NCBI GenBank assembly: GCA_023389035.1
Contig: JAEWFC010000033.1
Location: 4,348-68,347 of the forward strand
Length of the DNA stretch: 64,000 nt
Direction: 5' to 3'
DNA from: Acidobacteriota bacterium
Lineage (GTDB): Bacteria > Acidobacteriota > Blastocatellia > Pyrinomonadales > Pyrinomonadaceae
Made by a program: the position numbers and the translations under genes
Shown: piece by piece, positions 42,018 to 51,842 of the stretch
Layout: each line of letters starts with the position of its first letter
Position numbering within the stretch: position 1 is the first letter of the stretch
The notes under the pieces: generated by a model
Told to the model about the DNA's origin: nothing
The model's database searches: none
Seen by the model: only the letters and a program-made list of their open reading frames with translations

Positions 42018-44171
42018 ATGACTTCGATTAAACGCTCACTATTTACATCTGTGCTGACGATGGCTGTCGCGATGTCGACGGTCTCGTTCGCTGTCGCCCG
42101 TGATGAGGGGATGTACACCCCGGATCGCATCGCAAGCCTCAACCTTAAGAATCGCGGCCTGAAGATCAAACCGATCGATATCTACAATCCTGCAGGCGGC
42201 GGGCTGACCGATGCGGTTATTCGACTCAGTATTGGATGCACCGCAGAGTTTGTCTCGCCCGAGGGCCTGATCCTTACAAATCATCACTGTGCGTTCGACG
42301 CTCTCGTGACCGCGTCCGAACCGGGCAAGGATCTGGTCGAAACCGGATTCAAGGCTGATAATCGCTCGGGCGAGATACCTGCGAAAGGATATTCGATCTT
42401 CATTACGCAGCGTGTCGAAGACGTGACCTCAAAGATACGCCAGGGAACCGAAAACCTCTCAGGTGAGGCACTCGCTGCGGCGATCAAAAAGAATACTGAC
42501 GATTTGACGGCGGCTGAACAGGCCAAGGTGCCGGCCGGCACGACGATTCGCATTCAATCGCTGAACAACGGATATTTCCATTATCTGCAGCAGATCCAGC
42601 AGATCAAGGATATCCGCGTGGTATACGCTCCGCCTCGAAATATCGGCGTTTTCGGTGGTGATCCGGACAATTTCGAATGGACACGTCACACAGGTGATTT
42701 CACATTCCTTAGAGCCTATACGGCACCGGACGGAACGGCCGCCGAATACTCAGCTAATAATATCCCCTACAAGTCCAAGACATTTTTGAAAATGGACATC
42801 CGTGGCCTTAAGGAAAACGATTTCGTTTTTGTGCTCGGTTATCCCGGCGGAACGACCCGTTATCGCGAATCGCAGTCGATCGAGTACGCTCGCGACTCAA
42901 ATTTCCCTTTCCTTTCATCATGGCTGGACGCTCGGTCGGCGGCTTTACGACTTATCGGGGAAAGCGACGAGACAAAACGGCTCGCATTCCAGTCTGATAT
43001 CGCCAGTTTTGACAATGCACGGAAGGTCTACCAGGGCGGCGAACTCAGGCTGCGTCGGGCGAATGTAGTTGACCAACGCAGAGCTGAGGAGGCCCGTTTC
43101 GCGACCTGGGTTGCGGCCGACCCCGCTAGACAAGCGAAATACGGCACTGTGCTTTCAGAGCTCGCGTCGGTTTCAGCGGAATCTAATAAGGCCGCTAAAC
43201 GGGACATACTTGTTCGCCGAATGCCTGATGCGACAATGCCGATGTTCCGAGCGATCTTCCAGGCCGTAAGTGAAGGCAAAATGCTCAGTGAGGCCGAGCG
43301 TGAGACCAAGCTCGCTGAGATCCGAAAGGCACTCGAGGGCCGCGAACCTATCTACGAACGGGAAATGATCAAATATTTCCTGAAAGCGTTTGATGAGCTT
43401 CCGGCTGATCAGAAATTCGACGGTGCGGAAAAACTGTTCGGCCAATTCGAAGGCAGCGGTCGTCGAGCTGCGGAAGCTGCGTTCGCGGAGAACATCGCAG
43501 AGGGCGATTACTGGACGGCTGAGACAGTAGCTGCTCTTTACGGCCCGCAGACTATGGATTTCCGTCCGGAACGCGACCATCCTCGAGCTTTCGCGACAGC
43601 ATTAAAGGCAGCACGTGATGAAGCCAACGCCCGTGCTCAGGTTTTCGCATCGAAGATCGACCGTCTCCGTCTGCTTTATCAACAGGGCCTGGCCGAAATG
43701 CGAGGTATCACGCCTTATCCTGACGCGAATTCAACCCTTCGTTTCTCTTACGGCAACATCAAAGGCTTCAGCCCTCGTGAGGCCGAATATCGTACGCCGT
43801 TCACCACGATCAAGGGTATGATCGAAAAGGACACCGGTGTTAACCCGTTCGACATGCCTCAGAAGCTAAAAGACCTGCAGGCGGCACGTGACTTTGGTCG
43901 CTTTGGCCAAGGCGACAGCGTCGTGGTCAATTTCCTTTCCACCAACGACATCATCGGCGGCAACTCCGGAAGCCCTGTACTCAACGGCGAGGGCAATCAG
44001 GTTGGACTTGTATTCGACGGCAATTACGAAGGCTTGGGTAATGACTTCTATTACGACCCCGATTACAACCGTTCGATCTCGGTCGACATCCGCTTCGTGT
44101 TATTCGTGACGGAGAAGTTTGGCAATGCCGGATGGATCCTTAACGAAATGACTATCGTCGGCAGGAAGTGA
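42018..44171 (+). CDS. S46-family dipeptidyl-peptidase
   Basis: 717 residues from ATG 42018 with signal peptide (to SFAVARDEG). The chymotrypsin-like double barrel is split by a large helical insert, as in DPP7/DPP11: catalytic His90 in GLILTNHHCAFD, an Asp in NFEWTRHTGD, and the nucleophile in GGNSGSPVLNG near residue 650. These exported enzymes release dipeptides from peptides and are typical of organisms that live on protein. It stands alone with a terminator after it. Confidence 0.95.
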   Translation: MTSIKRSLFTSVLTMAVAMSTVSFAVARDEGMYTPDRIASLNLKNRGLKIKPIDIYNPAGGGLTDAVIRLSIGCTAEFVSPEGLILTNHHCAFDALVTASEPGKDLVETGFKADNRSGEIPAKGYSIFITQRVEDVTSKIRQGTENLSGEALAAAIKKNTDDLTAAEQAKVPAGTTIRIQSLNNGYFHYLQQIQQIKDIRVVYAPPRNIGVFGGDPDNFEWTRHTGDFTFLRAYTAPDGTAAEYSANNIPYKSKTFLKMDIRGLKENDFVFVLGYPGGTTRYRESQSIEYARDSNFPFLSSWLDARSAALRLIGESDETKRLAFQSDIASFDNARKVYQGGELRLRRANVVDQRRAEEARFATWVAADPARQAKYGTVLSELASVSAESNKAAKRDILVRRMPDATMPMFRAIFQAVSEGKMLSEAERETKLAEIRKALEGREPIYEREMIKYFLKAFDELPADQKFDGAEKLFGQFEGSGRRAAEAAFAENIAEGDYWTAETVAALYGPQTMDFRPERDHPRAFATALKAARDEANARAQVFASKIDRLRLLYQQGLAEMRGITPYPDANSTLRFSYGNIKGFSPREAEYRTPFTTIKGMIEKDTGVNPFDMPQKLKDLQAARDFGRFGQGDSVVVNFLSTNDIIGGNSGSPVLNGEGNQVGLVFDGNYEGLGNDFYYDPDYNRSISVDIRFVLFVTEKFGNAGWILNEMTIVGRK

Positions 44172-44192
44172 TCTGTTAATGTGCGAAAACCC

Positions 44193-44223
44193 AAAAGGGC
44201 TGTCGAGGATCGGCGGCCCTTTT
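44193..44223 (+). terminator. Intrinsic terminator after the S46 gene
   Basis: AAAAGGGC pairs with GCCCTTTT around a 15-base loop and is followed by CTC. It sits between convergent genes (the next stop is at 44,225) and may serve both. Confidence 0.75.
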
Positions 44224-44224
44224 C

Positions 44225-44512
44225 TCATGCTCCCGCTTCCTCGCTGTCGTCTCTATAACGAAAAAAGAGCCAAAGTCCGATGAGGTTGTTAACGGTCAAA
44301 GCGGCGTTAGTGAATGTGAAAACCCAATTCCCCGTCATAACGCTGTAGATCGTAAAGCCTACAGAGGCGGCAAGCTGCCCCACGAACAACCATTGCGAGA
44401 TCCCCTCGCTTGTCCTTTCAGTCCATTGTTTGTAAACCTGTCTAACGAGCGTTGCAAGCAGGATCAGTGAGCTGCCCCAGCCAAGTATCTCGATCATAGA
44501 ATCAGTATCCAT
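44225..44512 (-). CDS. SemiSWEET/PQ-loop-like small transporter
   Basis: 95 residues with three membrane helices; the first carries LATLVRQVYKQWTERTSEGIS, the PQ-loop-like turn of SemiSWEETs (with R for P-Q), followed by WLFVGQLAASVGFTIYS and a third helix with an asparagine (TVNNLIG) like the substrate-binding Asn of that family. SemiSWEETs dimerise and carry sugars. The substrate here is not predictable. Confidence 0.7.
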   Translation of the reverse strand: MDTDSMIEILGWGSSLILLATLVRQVYKQWTERTSEGISQWLFVGQLAASVGFTIYSVMTGNWVFTFTNAALTVNNLIGLWLFFRYRDDSEEAGA

Positions 44513-44527
44513 TAGTTAAAAAGCCAC

Positions 44528-44556
44528 AAAAAAGCGGCCCGATCCATCAAGCCGCC
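44528..44556 (-). terminator. Intrinsic terminator after the cytochrome gene
   Basis: On the minus strand GCGGC and GCCGC pair around an 11- to 12-base loop and are followed by six T. It ends the cytochrome transcript 25 bases past its stop. Confidence 0.75.
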
Positions 44557-44580
44557 ATCCTCAGTGTGTTTACAGTTTTC

Positions 44581-45162
44581 TTACTTCTTATGACACTGCG
44601 TGCATTGCATATTTGTAGGAGCCTTAATGTTTTTCCGCTCCTTGGCGATCTCTGTGTGGCAACCCGCACAGTTTCTATGCAGCGCCTGCTGATTATTCAG
44701 TGAGATCATCGCGGCACTCGTTGCGTGTTTGATCTCCGGGATCGCGTCCATTAGCTTCGGTTTTGTTCCCGCAGGTGCATGGCAATCGCGGCAAGAAACC
44801 ACGCCGGCCGCCGCAGGGTCTTTCATATACAGTTCGGCGGTAAGTGTCGTCGTTCTGTCTGCCGGCCAAGCTGTTTTCAGCGGCGGATGCTTTGCTAGTT
44901 CCGAAGCCGGCTGTGCCGTGTGATGACACTCCGTACACCCGATCGGATTCGTTCCGTCAATGCTGTATTTACCGCCGTTATGACTGACATGGCTAAAGGT
45001 CACCGAGCCGAGCTTTGCATCCTTGCCGAGCACGATCACCTCAGGGATCTTCGTGTCTTGCGTCTGTGCCATGCTGCGGGTCGCCGAAAGATCCAGCGAA
45101 AAAGCAACAGCCCCAACGCCGACTACCAGCATAGCCGTAACGAACATCAGATATCTTTTCAT
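44581..45162 (-). CDS. Periplasmic tetrahaem cytochrome c
   Basis: 193 residues. A signal peptide (hydrophobic 5-24) is followed by four haem motifs, CTECH, CRDCH, CAGCH and CTQCH, at residues 76-191, with extra histidines (FSHVSHNGG, EIKHATS) that could be distal ligands. This is the layout of class III (c3/c7-like) cytochromes that pass electrons in the periplasm. GAGGAGG before ATG 45162 gives a strong ribosome site. No oxidoreductase partner is encoded beside it. Confidence 0.92.
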   Translation of the reverse strand: MKRYLMFVTAMLVVGVGAVAFSLDLSATRSMAQTQDTKIPEVIVLGKDAKLGSVTFSHVSHNGGKYSIDGTNPIGCTECHHTAQPASELAKHPPLKTAWPADRTTTLTAELYMKDPAAAGVVSCRDCHAPAGTKPKLMDAIPEIKHATSAAMISLNNQQALHRNCAGCHTEIAKERKNIKAPTNMQCTQCHKK

Positions 45163-45281
45163 CGGTATTCCTCCTCGATCAATTGCGGCACTGGTGGGCA
45201 AAACCGCGTAACTTCTTTGATTGCAATTAGAATAGCATGGCTGTCAAACCCGTTGATGTCACCGTGGGCGAGGCAGGAGAG

Positions 45282-46043
45282 TTAATAACGAAGCTGTACA
45301 CCGTTCATATACCTCAACAGAACACGTTGACGGCGAACTACACGTTTCCGATTCTTATCAGGATTGAAGACATTCAGCGGGCTGGGGATCATCGCCGCAA
45401 GAAAAGCAGCTTCTTCGCGTGTCAGGTTCGACGCGCTTTTCCTAAAGTAATAACGCGAGGCCGCCTCAGCACCGTAGATGCCGTCGCCCCATTCGATCAC
45501 GTTCAGGTAGATCTCGAGTATTCGTTTTTTCGATAGGTTGCGTTCGAGGAAGTACGTGTAGACCGCTTCCCTGCCCTTTCTAAGAAAATTGCGGTCCTCA
45601 GAGAGATAGAGATTCTTTGCTAATTGCTGTGTTACGGTCGAGGCCCCGCGTTTAAAGCTCGGCATCGGCGGGATCCATGCCTCAGGGTCGTATTCACCGT
45701 CGGCTTTAGCTTGTTTCTCTCCTTCGGCGACAGCTTCGTCCCACGCTTTCTGGATCGACTCCCAGTCAAAACCGTCATGATCAAAGAATCGCGAGTCTTC
45801 CCCCGCAAGCACGGCCCTATGCAGGTGCGGTGAGATCTGTTCTATCGGCATCCAGATCATCGCCTTCCGGGGTTCGCGGCCTTCCGCACGAGCTTCTGAC
45901 AGACGATATTCGATCATCGATGTCGTCTGAGGGTTTTCCGTACGAAGCTTTGAGATGCTCGGAAAGGTCAAGAGCTCGTAGATCAGCCATACGCCGAGCG
46001 AGCCGACCAGGATCAGAAATAAAACTTTGGTCCAGTACCACAT
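45282..46043 (-). CDS. mtgA: Monofunctional peptidoglycan glycosyltransferase
   Basis: 253 residues: one N-terminal membrane helix (VLFLILVGSLGVWLIYELL) and a GT51 domain with the catalytic HRAVLAGEDSRFFDHDGFDW (Glu in GEDSRF), then RGASTVTQQLAKNLYLS and RKGREAVYTYFLERNLSKKRILEIYLN in parts. It polymerises lipid II into glycan strands and has no transpeptidase domain. Length matches MtgA. It is divergent from glgC. Confidence 0.95.
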   Translation of the reverse strand: MWYWTKVLFLILVGSLGVWLIYELLTFPSISKLRTENPQTTSMIEYRLSEARAEGREPRKAMIWMPIEQISPHLHRAVLAGEDSRFFDHDGFDWESIQKAWDEAVAEGEKQAKADGEYDPEAWIPPMPSFKRGASTVTQQLAKNLYLSEDRNFLRKGREAVYTYFLERNLSKKRILEIYLNVIEWGDGIYGAEAASRYYFRKSASNLTREEAAFLAAMIPSPLNVFNPDKNRKRVVRRQRVLLRYMNGVQLRY

Positions 46044-46159
46044 TATTTGGTTTCCTGACTTCGATATTATATCAAACGTCAGCGATCACACTTGCGTCGC
46101 TCGAAACGTTTCAAAAAAGGGTATTTACGGTTTGCTACCGTCCAATCTACAATATCGCT

Positions 46160-47455
46160 ATGGCTCTGAATGATAATGTCCTGGCGGTCATCCTCGGCGG
46201 CGGTGCGGGCTCGCGTTTATTTCCGTTGACGCAGGAACGATCAAAACCTGCGGTTCCGCTCGGTGCCAAATATCGCCTCATTGACGTTCCCGTTTCGAAC
46301 TGCATCAATTCCAGCATCACGCACATTTTCGTTCTTACGCAGTACAACTCGGCTTCGCTTAACCGCCACATTTCGCAGACGTACAGATTCTCAAATTTCT
46401 CAACCGGCTTTGTCGAGATCCTCGCTGCCGAACAGCGTAATGACAGCCCCGGATGGTTTCAGGGAACCGCTGACGCCGTCAGACAGATCATGCCGCACTT
46501 ACGCGACTGGCGGGTTAAAACGCTTTTGATCCTTTCCGGTGATCATCTCTATCGGATGGATTACCGAAAATTCTTAGAGCGGCATTACGAAACGAATGCG
46601 GACGTAACGATATCGGTGATCCCGGCCAACCCACATGATGCCGAAGGTTTCGGACTGCTCAAGACCGATGCCGACGGCAGGATAGTTGAGTTCAAGGAAA
46701 AGCCGAAAGGTGAAGCACTCGAATCGATGCGAGTCGACACCACCGCGTTCGGCCTGTCTGATGAAGAAGCAGAAACGCGTCCGTTCCTGGCGTCCATGGG
46801 CATCTACGTTTTCAATTACGAGAAACTGGTCGAGATGCTCAACGAAGACCCGTCTCGTGTCGACTTTGGAGGCGAGATCATCCCTGCAGCGATCGAGCAC
46901 GGGAACGTGTGGGCACACGTATTTAACGACTATTGGGAAGATATCGGTACTATACGTGCATTTTACGAAGCCAATCTCGATCTGGCCGCTCCGCTCCCGA
47001 AGTTCAACTTTTTCAACACCGCGGCCCCCATTTACTCTCGCAGCCGCTACCTGCCTCCGTCGAAGCTACACGGCTGCGACATTGACCAATCGCTCGTCAG
47101 CGAGGGCTGCATTCTTTACGGAGTTTACGCCCGGAATTCCATCATCGGGCTTCGAAGCCGTATCGATTCGGGTGTACGGATCGAGAACTCTATATTGATG
47201 GGTAGCGATCATTTCGAACCTATTGAAGAGATCCAGGCGAACGTCGACAGCGGCACGCCAAATCTGGGCATCGGCCGCAACACGATCATTCACAAAGCGA
47301 TAATCGATAAGAATGTTCGGATCGGGCGGGATGTAAAGCTGGTCAATTCCAGAGGGGTCGATTTCGAGGACGGCCCGAACGGATCGTACTACATCCGCGA
47401 AGGGATAATCATTGTTCCAAAAGGAGCGTTGATACCTGACGGCTCGGTGGTTTAG
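46160..47455 (+). CDS. glgC: Glucose-1-phosphate adenylyltransferase
   Basis: 431 residues: NDNVLAVILGGGAGSRLFPLT at the start, RSKPAVPLGAKYRLIDVPVSNC, GTADAVRQ and the later SVDFGGE-like VDFGGEIIPAA, followed by a left-handed beta-helix. The enzyme makes ADP-glucose for glycogen or trehalose. The open frame extends to 45830, but ATG 46160 follows a TACAAT box by 6 bases and matches the family start, so it is preferred and may be leaderless. It is convergent with the next gene (stops separated by one base). Confidence 0.96.
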   Translation: MALNDNVLAVILGGGAGSRLFPLTQERSKPAVPLGAKYRLIDVPVSNCINSSITHIFVLTQYNSASLNRHISQTYRFSNFSTGFVEILAAEQRNDSPGWFQGTADAVRQIMPHLRDWRVKTLLILSGDHLYRMDYRKFLERHYETNADVTISVIPANPHDAEGFGLLKTDADGRIVEFKEKPKGEALESMRVDTTAFGLSDEEAETRPFLASMGIYVFNYEKLVEMLNEDPSRVDFGGEIIPAAIEHGNVWAHVFNDYWEDIGTIRAFYEANLDLAAPLPKFNFFNTAAPIYSRSRYLPPSKLHGCDIDQSLVSEGCILYGVYARNSIIGLRSRIDSGVRIENSILMGSDHFEPIEEIQANVDSGTPNLGIGRNTIIHKAIIDKNVRIGRDVKLVNSRGVDFEDGPNGSYYIREGIIIVPKGALIPDGSVV

Positions 47456-47456
47456 G

Positions 47457-48641
47457 TCACTTCTTGCCTGCCCGCTGATCCGCAACAACATAACTGCCGC
47501 GCGTCTTTACCGCTACATTCTCGCGGTCCAGACGGACCTTAATCCGTCGCGTCTCACCCGGGTTCGCTTCATCCGTAGGATAATAGCCAATGCTGTAAAA
47601 CTCACGCAGTTCGCTTGCGATGGTCTTGAAAGCACTGTTCAAATTTCCGACCGTGCTGGCCAAGAATATTCGTCCGCCAGTCCTGTCAGCAAGCTGTGTC
47701 AGGTATTCTTCAGCCCGGGTGTATTCTTCCGCGGTGGTTCCTTTTGAATCAGGGGTCATTACGATCGGTCCCGGGATCGGAAAGGGCAGCCCCTTTTTTT
47801 CGGTCGGCCCGATCGGCGGCGTTGTTTTCCGGCTGTTATCGGGCATGTTGATGATCGGCTTGTTCTTCATCGCTTGAACGTCCGCGAATGTATCGTAGCG
47901 GATCGGATAGATCATCAGATCGATCTCCATCGCGTCGCGAAGGTTATCGAGGTCGTGCGATTCCCTGCTCGTCGTATCAACACCGTCTGTGAATAGCACG
48001 ATCGCTTTACGTCCCTCAATGTTACGGAGCCTATCATTCATCGTGGTGTCCACCGCTTCATATAGACTTGTGCCGGTCGAAATTTTGGTTTGCATTATCG
48101 AACGATAGATCTCTTTCCGGTCGCTGGTCGGGTCGCAATGAATATTGACGTTCTGGTCGAACGATACGACCATCACTTTATCATCCGGTCGAAGCTGTTC
48201 GATGAAGGCGATCGCTGCCGACTGTATCTCCTCGATCTTGAAAACGGTCGAGTAGCTCATATCGAGCACCAGCGCAACCGTGAACGGTTGAGACTCATTC
48301 TGAAAATGTTCGATCTGCTGCGGCGTGTTGTTCTCGAGTACCGAGAAATTCTCCTTCGTCAGACCGCCAACGAATCTTCCCTTTCGATCGAGCACGCGAA
48401 CGGGCATCGTGACCAGACGCGTTGCGACCTTGATCACATCGCTTTCCTCTTCTGCTCCGGGATCGTCGGTTGCTTCCTCCTCGGCGGGTAACGGATCTGG
48501 AGTCGGTGTCGGGGCCGGCCGCTGATTCACGCGTCCGCCGCCGGGCGGTTGAGTTCGACGCGACTGAGCTGCGACGTCGTAGGTACAGAAAATAAACAGT
48601 AAAGTGAGCGTTGCAGCGACGATCTTCGGCATATGGGGCAA
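47457..48641 (-). CDS. Secreted VWA-domain protein, acidobacterial type (paralogue 2)
   Basis: 394 residues. Signal peptide (to VAAQ), a Pro- and Thr-rich acidic linker (PTPTPDPLPAEEEATDDPG), the VVMP-type strand VIKVATRLVTMPVRVLDRKG with FVGGLTKENFSVLENN, and a VWA domain with DMSYSTVFK (a MIDAS in which the second Ser/Thr position is altered) and LFTDGVDTTSRES. The end ELREFYSIGYYPTD is as in its neighbour at 48,747, with which it shares layout; they are probably a tandem duplication. Confidence 0.85.
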   Translation of the reverse strand: MPHMPKIVAATLTLLFIFCTYDVAAQSRRTQPPGGGRVNQRPAPTPTPDPLPAEEEATDDPGAEEESDVIKVATRLVTMPVRVLDRKGRFVGGLTKENFSVLENNTPQQIEHFQNESQPFTVALVLDMSYSTVFKIEEIQSAAIAFIEQLRPDDKVMVVSFDQNVNIHCDPTSDRKEIYRSIMQTKISTGTSLYEAVDTTMNDRLRNIEGRKAIVLFTDGVDTTSRESHDLDNLRDAMEIDLMIYPIRYDTFADVQAMKNKPIINMPDNSRKTTPPIGPTEKKGLPFPIPGPIVMTPDSKGTTAEEYTRAEEYLTQLADRTGGRIFLASTVGNLNSAFKTIASELREFYSIGYYPTDEANPGETRRIKVRLDRENVAVKTRGSYVVADQRAGKK

Positions 48642-48686
48642 TTCTCTTCTCAGGCCAGTTTGATGCTAGCGTCGGTTTAAATGATG

Positions 48687-48719
48687 CATCGGGAGGCCTT
48701 CCTAAAAAGCCTCCCGATG
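48687..48719 (-). terminator. Hairpin between the two VWA genes
   Basis: CATCGGGAGGC and GCCTCCCGATG form 11 perfect pairs around an 11-base loop. There is no long T-run on either strand, so it may be a weak terminator or a processing signal for the upstream VWA transcript. Confidence 0.55.
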
Positions 48720-48746
48720 ATATCAACTCGAATTAGCGTTTGCTAA

Positions 48747-49946
48747 CTATCGGCCTGCAAATCGGTCGCCCGTTTGCCCGACGATATAACTCGTCTTGGC
48801 TCGAACCACTAAGTTCGGCTGCATTACGCGGATCCGGATCTGCCGACGTTCGCCCGCCTGTCCGACGTTATCAGGATAATATCCGATCGAATACTGCCGG
48901 CGGAGTTCCTCAGCGATACCTGCGAATGCCGCATCCAGATTCTTGGTCGTATCAGCTTCAAACTTACGGCCGCCGCTGTTTCGTGCGAGTTCCTCGAGGT
49001 ATCGGTTCCCGGTCTCATATTCCTGCGGAGAAGATCCCGCCGGATGCTGCATCGTCGGAAAACCGCCCCCGCCGAGAATTATGCCCGCGATCCCGCCCCA
49101 ACCCGATTGCCGACGTCCGCCCCAACCGCCGCCGCCGCGATTGCCGTACTGGCTCTGCGTGTTATAGCGAATGGGGTAGATCAAAACGTTTGTCTCTTCC
49201 GCATCCGCGATCGTGCTTTGGTATGAAGCCCGTCGGGAAGTGGTGTCAACGCCGTCCGTGAACAGCACAACAGCCTTTCGGCCGTCCACGCGAGCGAGTT
49301 CGCGTGAGACGACCTGATCGACCGCTTCATAAAGCCCCGTTCCGTCGCCGAACTGCGCCTGCTGGATCGCCCAGCGAAGCTCGTTACGATTGCTTGTTGC
49401 CGGACTCAGAACTCTCACACGATCGTCAAAAGCGATAACGATCACGCGGTCGTTCGGCCTGAGCTTATCGACGAACGATATAGCTGCCTGATGGATCTCG
49501 TCCATCCTGAACGCGGTCGACGGGCTGACATCGATCATCAACGCAACCGTGAACGGCTGCTCGACTGACTGAAAATACTCGACCTGCTGTTCTTTGCCGT
49601 TCTCAAAGATCTTGAAATCGCGCTGCGTAAGTCCCGAAATAAAACGGCCGTCGCGGTCCAAGACCGACACGGGCATGGTTACAAGATTTGTTTCGATGCG
49701 TACGATCTCGTCCTCGCCCTGGTGGGCTCCGGGTGTAGGCGTCGGCATCGGCATTCGCCGTCCGCCTTGCAGGACCGGCCGCCCATCATTGGACTGGGAA
49801 CGATCGATCTGCGGATCCAGCTGCGGATCGTAAACCTGTGGTGTCGGTGTCGCGGCGACTCGCGGCCGCGTTGTACGGGTCGTTTGAGCAGCGATGGATA
49901 AACCCAGCATCCCCAAACAGATAAGCGTTACCGCTATTCTTTTCAT
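48747..49946 (-). CDS. Secreted VWA-domain protein, acidobacterial type (paralogue 3)
   Basis: 399 residues from ATG 49946. Signal peptide (to SIAAQ), a linker with TPTP and a Gln/Asp-rich stretch, VRIETNLVTMPVSVLDRDGRF, FISGLTQRDFKIFENGKEQQ, VWA MIDAS DVSPSTAF and FTDGVDTTSR. A Gly/Trp/Arg-rich insert (YGNRGGGGWGGRRQSGWGG) in the VWA domain is absent from the paralogues. The role is probably surface or periplasmic binding. It lies downstream of the serine hydrolase on the same strand. Confidence 0.85.
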   Translation of the reverse strand: MKRIAVTLICLGMLGLSIAAQTTRTTRPRVAATPTPQVYDPQLDPQIDRSQSNDGRPVLQGGRRMPMPTPTPGAHQGEDEIVRIETNLVTMPVSVLDRDGRFISGLTQRDFKIFENGKEQQVEYFQSVEQPFTVALMIDVSPSTAFRMDEIHQAAISFVDKLRPNDRVIVIAFDDRVRVLSPATSNRNELRWAIQQAQFGDGTGLYEAVDQVVSRELARVDGRKAVVLFTDGVDTTSRRASYQSTIADAEETNVLIYPIRYNTQSQYGNRGGGGWGGRRQSGWGGIAGIILGGGGFPTMQHPAGSSPQEYETGNRYLEELARNSGGRKFEADTTKNLDAAFAGIAEELRRQYSIGYYPDNVGQAGERRQIRIRVMQPNLVVRAKTSYIVGQTGDRFAGR

Positions 49947-50017
49947 AGCTATATACTCCGGCCAGATGCACTTTGGGGAAAGCATCAGCTATGACGGTAT
50001 TGAAATAAGCTTCGTTG

Positions 50018-51145
50018 CTATCTTTTTTCTTCGAGCTGCTCGATCGCGAGGTCGTGAAATCTGCGGCGAACGCCGTTTATGTTGATGAACGGAAGCGAAT
50101 GGTTATGCGTGCGGTTGGTAAGCAGTATAAAGATCCGGTCCTTGATAGGGTCGACCCATAATGATGTGCCTGTAAACCCAAGATGCCCAAAGCTTTCGGG
50201 TGACATCAGGTTTCCGGCGGTCGAATCTTTTGTCGATGCGAGCTGAAATGCGAACGAGCGGTCTTCATTCAACCCTTCCGTGAAGTTCGTTCGGAATAGT
50301 TTGCATGTTTCGGGCTTCAAGAGCTTCGAGTATGTGGGCAAGAATTGCAGTGCGATCTTAAAGACCTCTTCCGCTGTGCCAAACAGTCCGGCGTGCCCGC
50401 CGACGCCGCCCATAAAATATGCATTCCCGTCGTGGACATCGCCCCAGATAATGTCTTTCCGAAGTATCTCCGAAACTTTGCCGCGGTCGTCGCCGGTCAA
50501 AAACCCTCGCTCGATGCAGGTCTGCCTTTCATATTCGTTACCGCGTTCGCTAGCGGCAATTTGAGAGCGTTCGGCGTTGTGCGAAAGTGGATTGAAAAAC
50601 GTCGTCGAAAGTTCAAGCACCTGTGCGACACGAACATCGAACTCAGTATCCGGGCGAAACGCACCGATCGCACCCACGAGTGCGATAAAGTTCAGATCGC
50701 TATATTCAACCATATCGCCACGCTTTTCGATGGCCTGGCGACCGATCACATGGTGAATATCTTTAGGGGAAGACGAATCAGCAAGAAGATAAAATGGCAG
50801 CCACGCGGGAAGGCCGGATACGTGCGTCGCAAGTTCCTGCACCGTTAATTCGCCGATAAGTCCATTCGACCCGAACGACGACAATCGGCCGATCTTTGTC
50901 CGAAGGCTTAGATTACCTTGGTCGATCTTCAGAGCTGCCAGCAGGCCTGTTACCAATGGCTTCGTCAGGCTGGCGAGATCATAGATCGTATCAAGCTTCG
51001 CGGGTATACGTTCCGGCTCGACAACCGCAAACCCGAGCGCGTCTTGGTAAACGATCTCGCCTTTTTCCGCGACCAAATAGACCGCCGAAGGAAAGTCTCC
51101 TGCGTCGATCCGAGTTTGCAAATAGGCTGAGATGGCGTCGTTCAT
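50018..51145 (-). CDS. Class C beta-lactamase-like serine hydrolase
   Basis: 375 residues. The SxxK motif (ASLTKPL) gives the nucleophile and general base, and YSDLNF supplies the Tyr. The HxG-type third motif is not certain but HLGFTGTSLWV fits. No signal peptide is seen, so it is probably cytoplasmic. The family includes beta-lactamases, DD-peptidases and esterases; there is no reason to assign resistance. It is divergent from the next gene by 99 bases. Confidence 0.88.
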   Translation of the reverse strand: MNDAISAYLQTRIDAGDFPSAVYLVAEKGEIVYQDALGFAVVEPERIPAKLDTIYDLASLTKPLVTGLLAALKIDQGNLSLRTKIGRLSSFGSNGLIGELTVQELATHVSGLPAWLPFYLLADSSSPKDIHHVIGRQAIEKRGDMVEYSDLNFIALVGAIGAFRPDTEFDVRVAQVLELSTTFFNPLSHNAERSQIAASERGNEYERQTCIERGFLTGDDRGKVSEILRKDIIWGDVHDGNAYFMGGVGGHAGLFGTAEEVFKIALQFLPTYSKLLKPETCKLFRTNFTEGLNEDRSFAFQLASTKDSTAGNLMSPESFGHLGFTGTSLWVDPIKDRIFILLTNRTHNHSLPFININGVRRRFHDLAIEQLEEKR

Positions 51146-51244
51146 TTCTTACGACAATCCTAACTCCTAGACCGCATTATTGACACCTGATGATGGCAGG
51201 AATAGACTGCAGTTCAATACCTACATTTCAAAGGAGCACGTTTT

Positions 51245-51694
51245 ATGAGCAAAGTTGAATCAGGCGATCTTATATTGAAACTCTACGACCTTCGCCGTGA
51301 GGCGACCATGCGAAAGGCACGCGACTGGATGTTTGCCTTCAATCCGACCAGCGCACAGGACTATATGCAGACGATGATGGACCCGGAAGTCGGGGGCTAT
51401 CTGCGTATGGTCACGTCCTATTGGGATATGGCGGCATCATTCGTTAATCACGGAGCGATCGACGGTGAAATGTTCGCTGACACGAATGGCGAACACATGA
51501 TCGTTTTCGCAAAGATCGAGCCGATCCTCGCGGAACTACGCGAAATGTTCCAGGAACCGAAGGCGTTTTATCATCTTGAAAAGGTGATAATGGATCAGCC
51601 GAACGGTGCCGAGAAACTTAAAAAGACCCAGGAATGGATGCGCTCACTTGCCGAACAAATGGCCGGCACGCAATCCAGCGAAGCCGCAGCTTGA
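51245..51694 (+). CDS. Conserved-looking hypothetical protein
   Basis: 149 residues, soluble and mostly helical: KLYDLRREATMRKARDWM at the start, a middle with GYLRMVTSYWDMAASFVNHGAI, and an Ala/Gln tail. AAGGAG precedes the ATG. A mainly helical DUF4760-like fold is one possibility but I do not recognise it firmly. It stands alone, and a 21-bp repeat array follows 148 bases later. Confidence 0.6.
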   Translation: MSKVESGDLILKLYDLRREATMRKARDWMFAFNPTSAQDYMQTMMDPEVGGYLRMVTSYWDMAASFVNHGAIDGEMFADTNGEHMIVFAKIEPILAELREMFQEPKAFYHLEKVIMDQPNGAEKLKKTQEWMRSLAEQMAGTQSSEAAA

Positions 51695-51842
51695 TCCATC
51701 ATTAAAAGTTAACGGCCGGCTATGCGAATGGAGTCGCATGCCGGCCGCTTTGCATTTGCCTGAAAGAGAAAGAGGTCGGCGGTCGATTCAACTGCACATT
51801 CTGACTGCCTCTTGCTCTGCCCTTCCTAGTTCAGCGTTGATA